Shown: piece after piece, positions 63,101-64,000 of the stretch | Numbering within the stretch: position 1 is the first letter of the stretch | Layout of the letters: each line of letters starts with the position of its first letter | NCBI RefSeq assembly: GCF_029168945.1 | Contig: NC_083606.1 | Coordinates: 310,001-374,000 of the forward strand | DNA from: Cannabis sativa | Lineage: Eukaryota > Streptophyta > Magnoliopsida > Rosales > Cannabaceae | Direction: 5' to 3' | DNA: 64,000 bases | Translations under genes and position numbers: made by a program | Notes under the pieces: model-generated | What the model saw: the letters and a program-made list of their open reading frames with translations, nothing else | The model's database searches: none | What the model was told of the DNA's origin: nothing

Positions 63101-64000
63101 CTAACGTGTGTAAGACTAAGGAAAAACTTGTTAAAATTTCCCCTGAAAAGAAGAATATTCTCAATTAAGGGGCCATTTCAACAAATTTTAACCCAAAACT
63201 AATCTTCATGTTCACCTCTTAGTAGTACAAATTCTATGTAACTAGTGGCAAAAAATATTCCGAGATAGGTCCGGGCCACATTTCACAAAGGGGTACCACA
63301 ATCAAAAATGCGAGATTTTCACTATTTCGATTAAAATAATCGTTAGTGTAAGAAAAATAATTTTTCTCTCAACGTGTTCAAGAGAAAAGTGATGCACAAC
63401 GGTCTTGGCTTAGTCCCCGTGAAATTTCACGATTTTTGGAGATGTGTAGGGTGACATTTTAACAGAAAACTAACGTGTGTAAGAGTAAGGAAAAAACTTG
63501 TTAAAATTTCCCCTGAAAAGAAGAATATTTTCAATTAGGTGGCCATTTCAACAAATTTTAACCCAAAACCAATCTTCATATTCACTTCTTAGTAGTACAA
63601 ATTCTATGTAGCTAGTGGCAAAAAATATTCGAAGATTGGTCCGAGCCACATTTCACAAAGGGGTACTACTATCAAAAATGTGAGATTTTCACTATTTCGA
63701 TTAAAATGATCGTTAGTGCAAGAAAACTAATTTTTCTCTCAACGTGTCCATGAGAAAAGTGATGCACAACGGTCTTGGCTTTCTCCCCGTGAAATTTCAC
63801 GATTTTTGGAGATGTGTAGGGTGAGATTTTAACAGAAAACTAACGTGTGTAAGAGTAAGGAAAAAACTTGTTAAAATTTCCCCTGAAAAGAAGAATATTC
63901 TCAATTAGGGGGCCATTTCAACAAATTTTAACCCAAAACCAATCTTCATATTCATGTCTTAGTAGTACAAATTCTATGTAACTAGTGGCAAAAAATATTC

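Larger units (their letters stand above)
11961..64000 (+). repeat. 370-bp satellite DNA array, about 141 head-to-tail monomers, running off the window
   Basis: From 11961 (GGGGTGAGATTTTAAC) to the last base, the sequence is one direct tandem array. Spacing between successive GTGAGATTTTAAC anchors is 370 bp for the first copies (anchors at 11966, 12336, 12706, 13076, 13446, 13816). A 369-bp variant (GTAAGACTAAGGAAAAAC) is common in the distal part. All copies have the same orientation, and no other element interrupts them. Exceptional lengths are 319 bp (13816-14135), shorter units with a shared deletion of about 20 bp near 16188, 19139, 21348 and 23190, and a 188-bp deletion at about 32458. 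Most monomers contain KpnI GGTACC and the palindrome CGTGAAATTTCACG. There is no protein-coding signal. Length and homogeneity fit a centromeric, pericentromeric or subtelomeric heterochromatic satellite; the sequence alone does not decide which. Confidence 0.98.
32456..64000 (+). repeat. Distal, homogenised domain of the satellite array
   Basis: Monomers here nearly all have ACAAATTCTATGTA in place of the EcoRI segment. They fall into a small set of recurring types: A (GAGTAAGGAAAAAAC, CACGTCTT, often GTGCGGGCC and TTTGACAAAG); B (369 bp, GACTAAGGAAAAAC, CCCCAGAAAAG, ATTAAGGGG, CACCTCTT); C (TTTTCAATTAGGGGG or TTTTCATTTAGGGGG, CACTTCTT, GTAGCTAGTGG, TCTAAGATTGGTCCGAGC); and D (ATAAATTTTCATATTC). 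Their ordered repetition makes higher-order repeats. The last 1.5 kb (62.6-64.0 kb) is slightly more diverged. The array does not end within the window. Confidence 0.85.

Noticed and set aside
11961..64000. CRISPR-like or coding repeat array
   Set aside because: Repeats are contiguous without unique spacers, in a plant nuclear context, and have no coding frame.
11961..64000. CENP-B box or tRNA/5S-related origin of the satellite
   Set aside because: No CENP-B box-like motif and no A/B box or 5S landmark was found by eye in the monomer.

Overview
This window is nuclear DNA from a flowering plant, most likely a eudicot. The evidence is two intron-rich genes of plant-specific or plant-typical families with GT-AG introns, decayed Ty1/copia and LINE retroelements of plant type, a small inverted-repeat element, and a very long satellite array. 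Nothing bacterial is present: no operons, ribosome binding sites or CRISPR.

Layout. 1-526: end of a dead Ty1/copia gag-pol fragment that enters from outside the window. 1300-4113 (+): a six-exon ARID-HMG box gene (336 aa), rebuilt here exon by exon. 4572-5815 (-): an F-box-associated-type gene fragment fused to a LINE reverse-transcriptase remnant, both full of stops. 6102-6478: an intact-looking 377-bp inverted-repeat MITE with 116-bp arms and a 7-bp target duplication. 7547-11100 (+): a twelve-exon CAX2-type vacuolar cation/H+ exchanger gene (451 aa). 11730-11960 (+): a second LINE remnant. From 11961 to the end of the window (52 kb, about 141 copies): one uninterrupted, head-to-tail array of a 370-bp satellite.

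The satellite is the main content and the least expected part. It starts only about 860 bp after the CAX stop codon, inside a LINE remnant. It has two domains. The gene-proximal 20 kb (11961 to about 32.46 kb) is diverged, carries EcoRI sites in about half of the monomers I checked, and contains nested multi-monomer duplications, including a 14-monomer block followed by its 11-monomer deletion copy. The distal 31.5 kb is far more homogeneous, has no EcoRI site that I can see, and is organised in higher-order repeats: a 7-mer of exactly 2,587 bp near 34.3-40.5 kb and an 8-mer of about 2,958 bp near 51.3-57.2 kb. A 188-bp deletion lies at the transition. Every intact monomer carries a perfect 14-bp palindrome and a KpnI site, and the monomer shows traces of an ancient internal duplication.

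The two genes have unrelated roles (AT-rich DNA binding; vacuolar Ca2+/Mn2+ loading) and no functional link is implied. Both have a first intron built from degenerate tandem repeats. A subtelomeric location would fit the abrupt switch from genes to satellite. The 370-bp unit length equals that reported for the Cannabis CS-1 subtelomeric satellite, but I could not compare sequences, so species and location are hypotheses.
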